Below, piece by piece: positions 62,414-64,000 of a DNA stretch of 64,000 nt (within the stretch, counting starts at the first letter, position 1; every line of letters begins with the position of its first letter). Origin of the DNA: Meiothermus sp. (lineage in GTDB: Bacteria; Deinococcota; Deinococci; Deinococcales; Thermaceae); contig NZ_BPIM01000001.1 of NCBI RefSeq assembly GCF_026004115.1, positions 2,708,501-2,772,500 on the forward strand. The letters run 5' to 3'. The notes under the pieces are model-generated. The model was not told the origin of the DNA. It saw only the letters and a program-made list of their open reading frames with translations, and made no database searches. Position numbers and translations under genes: made by a program.

Positions 62414-63469
62414 ATGAAAACCACCCCACTTCATCCAGCGCACCTGGCTTTGGGAGCCAAGATGCTGCCTTTTGCCGGCTATGAGATGCCCATTCAGTAC
62501 ACCTCCATTACCTCCGAGCACCTGGCCGTGCGGGGGCTCGCGGGCATGTTCGACGTGAGCCACATGGGGGAGTTCTGGATACGGGGGCCGGGGGCGCTTT
62601 CGTTCTTGCAATATGCAACCCTGAACGACGTCTCCAAGCTCAAGGTGGGGCGGGCCCAGTACTCCATGCTGCCCAACGCGCAGGGGGGGCTGGTAGACGA
62701 TATTTACATCTATCGAACGGGCGAGAGTGAATATTTGATGGTGGTGAACGCGGCCAACATCGAGAAAGACTGGGCTCACCTCAACAGCCTGAAGGCAGGT
62801 TTTGAAGTAGAGCTCGAGAACGCCTCCGACTTCTTTGCCCTTATTGCCGTACAGGGCCCCCAGGCGGTAGCCGTGCTGCAAAAGCTCTCGGACACCGACC
62901 TGGCCTCGCGCAAGAAGAACGATACCTTTATGGGCAAGCTCTCCGGCAAGTGGGTGCGCTTTGCCCGCACCGGCTACACCGGTGAGGATGGCTACGAGGT
63001 GTTTGTGGCCCCGGATGAGGCCCGGGCGGTCTGGGAGGCTTTGTTGGGAGCGGAAGTGACCCCATGTGGGCTGGGGGCGCGGGATACCCTGCGGCTCGAG
63101 GCGGGCTTCCCCCTCTATGGCCACGAGCTAACCGACGAGACCAGCCCCCTTTGTACGCCCTTTAGCTGGGTGATTAAGAGCCACAAGGAGTTTCACGGCA
63201 AAGAAGCTCTGCTAAAAAGCCCCTGCGAGCGGCAACTGGTGGGCTTGCAGGTGGAAGGGGGCATTCCCCGCGAGGGTTACCGGGTGATGCAGGGGGGGCG
63301 GGAAGTGGGTATTCTGACTTCGGGTACACATTCACCCGTGCTAAAGAAGGGTATCGGTATGGCGTATGTGAAGGCTAACCTGGCCGCCGTGGGGACGCCC
63401 CTCGAGGTCGAAATTCGCGGCAGAATGGCAGCCGCAACCGTGGTCGAGATGCCTTTTGTTAAGTTGTAG
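62414..63469 (+). CDS. gcvT: Glycine cleavage system T protein (aminomethyltransferase)
   Basis: 351 residues from ATG 62414. MFDVSHMGEFWIRGPGAL, YSMLPNAQGGLVDDIYIYR (catalytic Asp region), FARTGYTGEDGYEVFV and LEAGFPLYGHELTDETSP are the folate-binding motifs. It moves the methylene group from the H-protein aminomethyl-lipoate to tetrahydrofolate. gcvH follows after 72 bases. A leaderless start is likely because the GGAGG seen is only one base from the ATG. Confidence 0.96.
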   Translation: MKTTPLHPAHLALGAKMLPFAGYEMPIQYTSITSEHLAVRGLAGMFDVSHMGEFWIRGPGALSFLQYATLNDVSKLKVGRAQYSMLPNAQGGLVDDIYIYRTGESEYLMVVNAANIEKDWAHLNSLKAGFEVELENASDFFALIAVQGPQAVAVLQKLSDTDLASRKKNDTFMGKLSGKWVRFARTGYTGEDGYEVFVAPDEARAVWEALLGAEVTPCGLGARDTLRLEAGFPLYGHELTDETSPLCTPFSWVIKSHKEFHGKEALLKSPCERQLVGLQVEGGIPREGYRVMQGGREVGILTSGTHSPVLKKGIGMAYVKANLAAVGTPLEVEIRGRMAAATVVEMPFVKL

Positions 63470-63541
63470 CCAGGTCTCGGAGAACCCTGACCCTGTGCTT
63501 TAGGGCTTGTTTGGCAATAAACTGACTGCCGAGGTGACATC

Positions 63542-63922
63542 ATGAACTATCCTTCCGAGCTAAAGTACACCAAATCGCACGAGTGGGTTCGCCTCGAGGG
63601 CGACGTAGCCGTGGTGGGTATCACCGATTTTGCCCAGGATGCCCTGGGCGACGTGGTGTTCGTGGAACTGCCGCAGATGGGCAAGGTTGCCGAACCGGGG
63701 GCGGCGATAGCGGTGGTGGAGTCGGTCAAGACCGCCTCGGATATATACGCGCCGGTAGCGGGTGAGATCATCGAGGTGAACGATGCTTTGGGCGACAAAC
63801 CTGAATTGCTTAACCAGTCGCCCTATGGAGAAGGGTGGCTGTTCAAGATGAAGGTCAATCCTGCCGACGTGGAGGGGCTTTTGTCGGCGGCGGATTATCA
63901 GGCTGTAGCGGAAAGCCAGTGA
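63542..63922 (+). CDS. gcvH: Glycine cleavage system H protein
   Basis: 126 residues: SHEWVRLEGDVAVVGITDFAQDALGDVVFVELP, then VVESVKTASDIYAPVAGEI with the lipoylated lysine (K63), and PYGEGWLFKMKV. It is the lipoyl carrier linking the P, T and L proteins. GAGGTGA lies 5 bases before the ATG. The next 78 bases to the window edge contain a possible ATG at 63946 but no recognisable start of gcvP. Confidence 0.97.
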   Translation: MNYPSELKYTKSHEWVRLEGDVAVVGITDFAQDALGDVVFVELPQMGKVAEPGAAIAVVESVKTASDIYAPVAGEIIEVNDALGDKPELLNQSPYGEGWLFKMKVNPADVEGLLSAADYQAVAESQ

Positions 63923-64000
63923 TCTTTTTGAGCGTCGGGTGGGCAATGCATACCCAGTATTCGTTGAGCGCAATGCCCATTGGCTGCCAGACCCGTAACC

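Noticed and set aside
63946-64000. Possible gene start after gcvH
   Set aside because: Only 18 codons are visible, they do not resemble gcvP, and no clear ribosome-binding site precedes the ATG.

Overview
The window is GC-rich bacterial chromosome, most like the Deinococcota, family Thermaceae, and closest in feel to Meiothermus. The reasons are the MglA/MglB pair, the M29 thermophilic aminopeptidase, an aqualysin-like subtilase with four cysteines, the stand-alone RAM-domain regulator, a giant TamB-like envelope protein, and many genes whose start codon lies only 5-10 bases after a TANNNT -10 box (leaderless transcripts). The genus is inferred from this content, not from a database match.

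Layout. 1-8.9 kb: partial icd, a CPBP protease, a RAM protein, a phosphoesterase, recX, aminopeptidase T, then a trp locus. A leaderless 19-residue Trp-rich leader peptide and a terminator hairpin precede trpB-trpA, which are followed by an orphan DNA methyltransferase and an MBL-fold hydrolase. 9-16.7 kb: paaZ with a PaaR-like operator, 2-oxoacid dehydrogenase E1 beta/alpha, an aminotransferase, a MliC-like protein, tpiA and a haem-binding protein. 16.8-21.1 kb: a signalling and envelope patch with a frameshifted lipoprotein gene, a response regulator/histidine kinase pair flanked by two small exported proteins, and a second kinase truncated at a MITE-like repeat. 21.2-24.3 kb: acyl-CoA carboxylase beta subunit and a lipoprotein subtilisin. 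24.6-32.1 kb: a form II CO dehydrogenase-type cluster (S-L-M-D-E on minus, XdhC/CoxF divergent). coxS and coxL each carry two apparent one-base insertions, so the catalytic subunits are broken as read. 32.4-38.1 kb: initiator and elongator tRNA-Met, purine nucleoside phosphorylase, yggS, divIVA, a DUF218 protein, a HAD hydrolase and hflX. 38.7-47.6 kb: acylphosphatase and a 2798-residue TamB-like protein. 48-55 kb: a polysaccharide deacetylase, an MFS transporter, four glycosyltransferase-type genes and pcp, probably an envelope glycoconjugate locus. 55-64 kb: mfd, an MNT nucleotidyltransferase, hemW, an alpha/beta hydrolase, mglB-mglA and gcvT-gcvH.

Three dispersed repeat families occupy most of the larger gaps. 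Family A is MITE-like: 125 bp in its basic form, imperfect ends TACCAGATTC/GAATCCGGTA, six copies or remnants, and an internal stem whose two arms change together between copies. Family B (61 bp) sits beside family A twice, in opposite orientation. Family C is about 165-180 bp. CTCGAG is strongly over-represented: I hand-counted 22 sites in the first 10 kb, where no base composition predicts more than about 3.4. I found no CRISPR array, rRNA, prophage or intact transposase.
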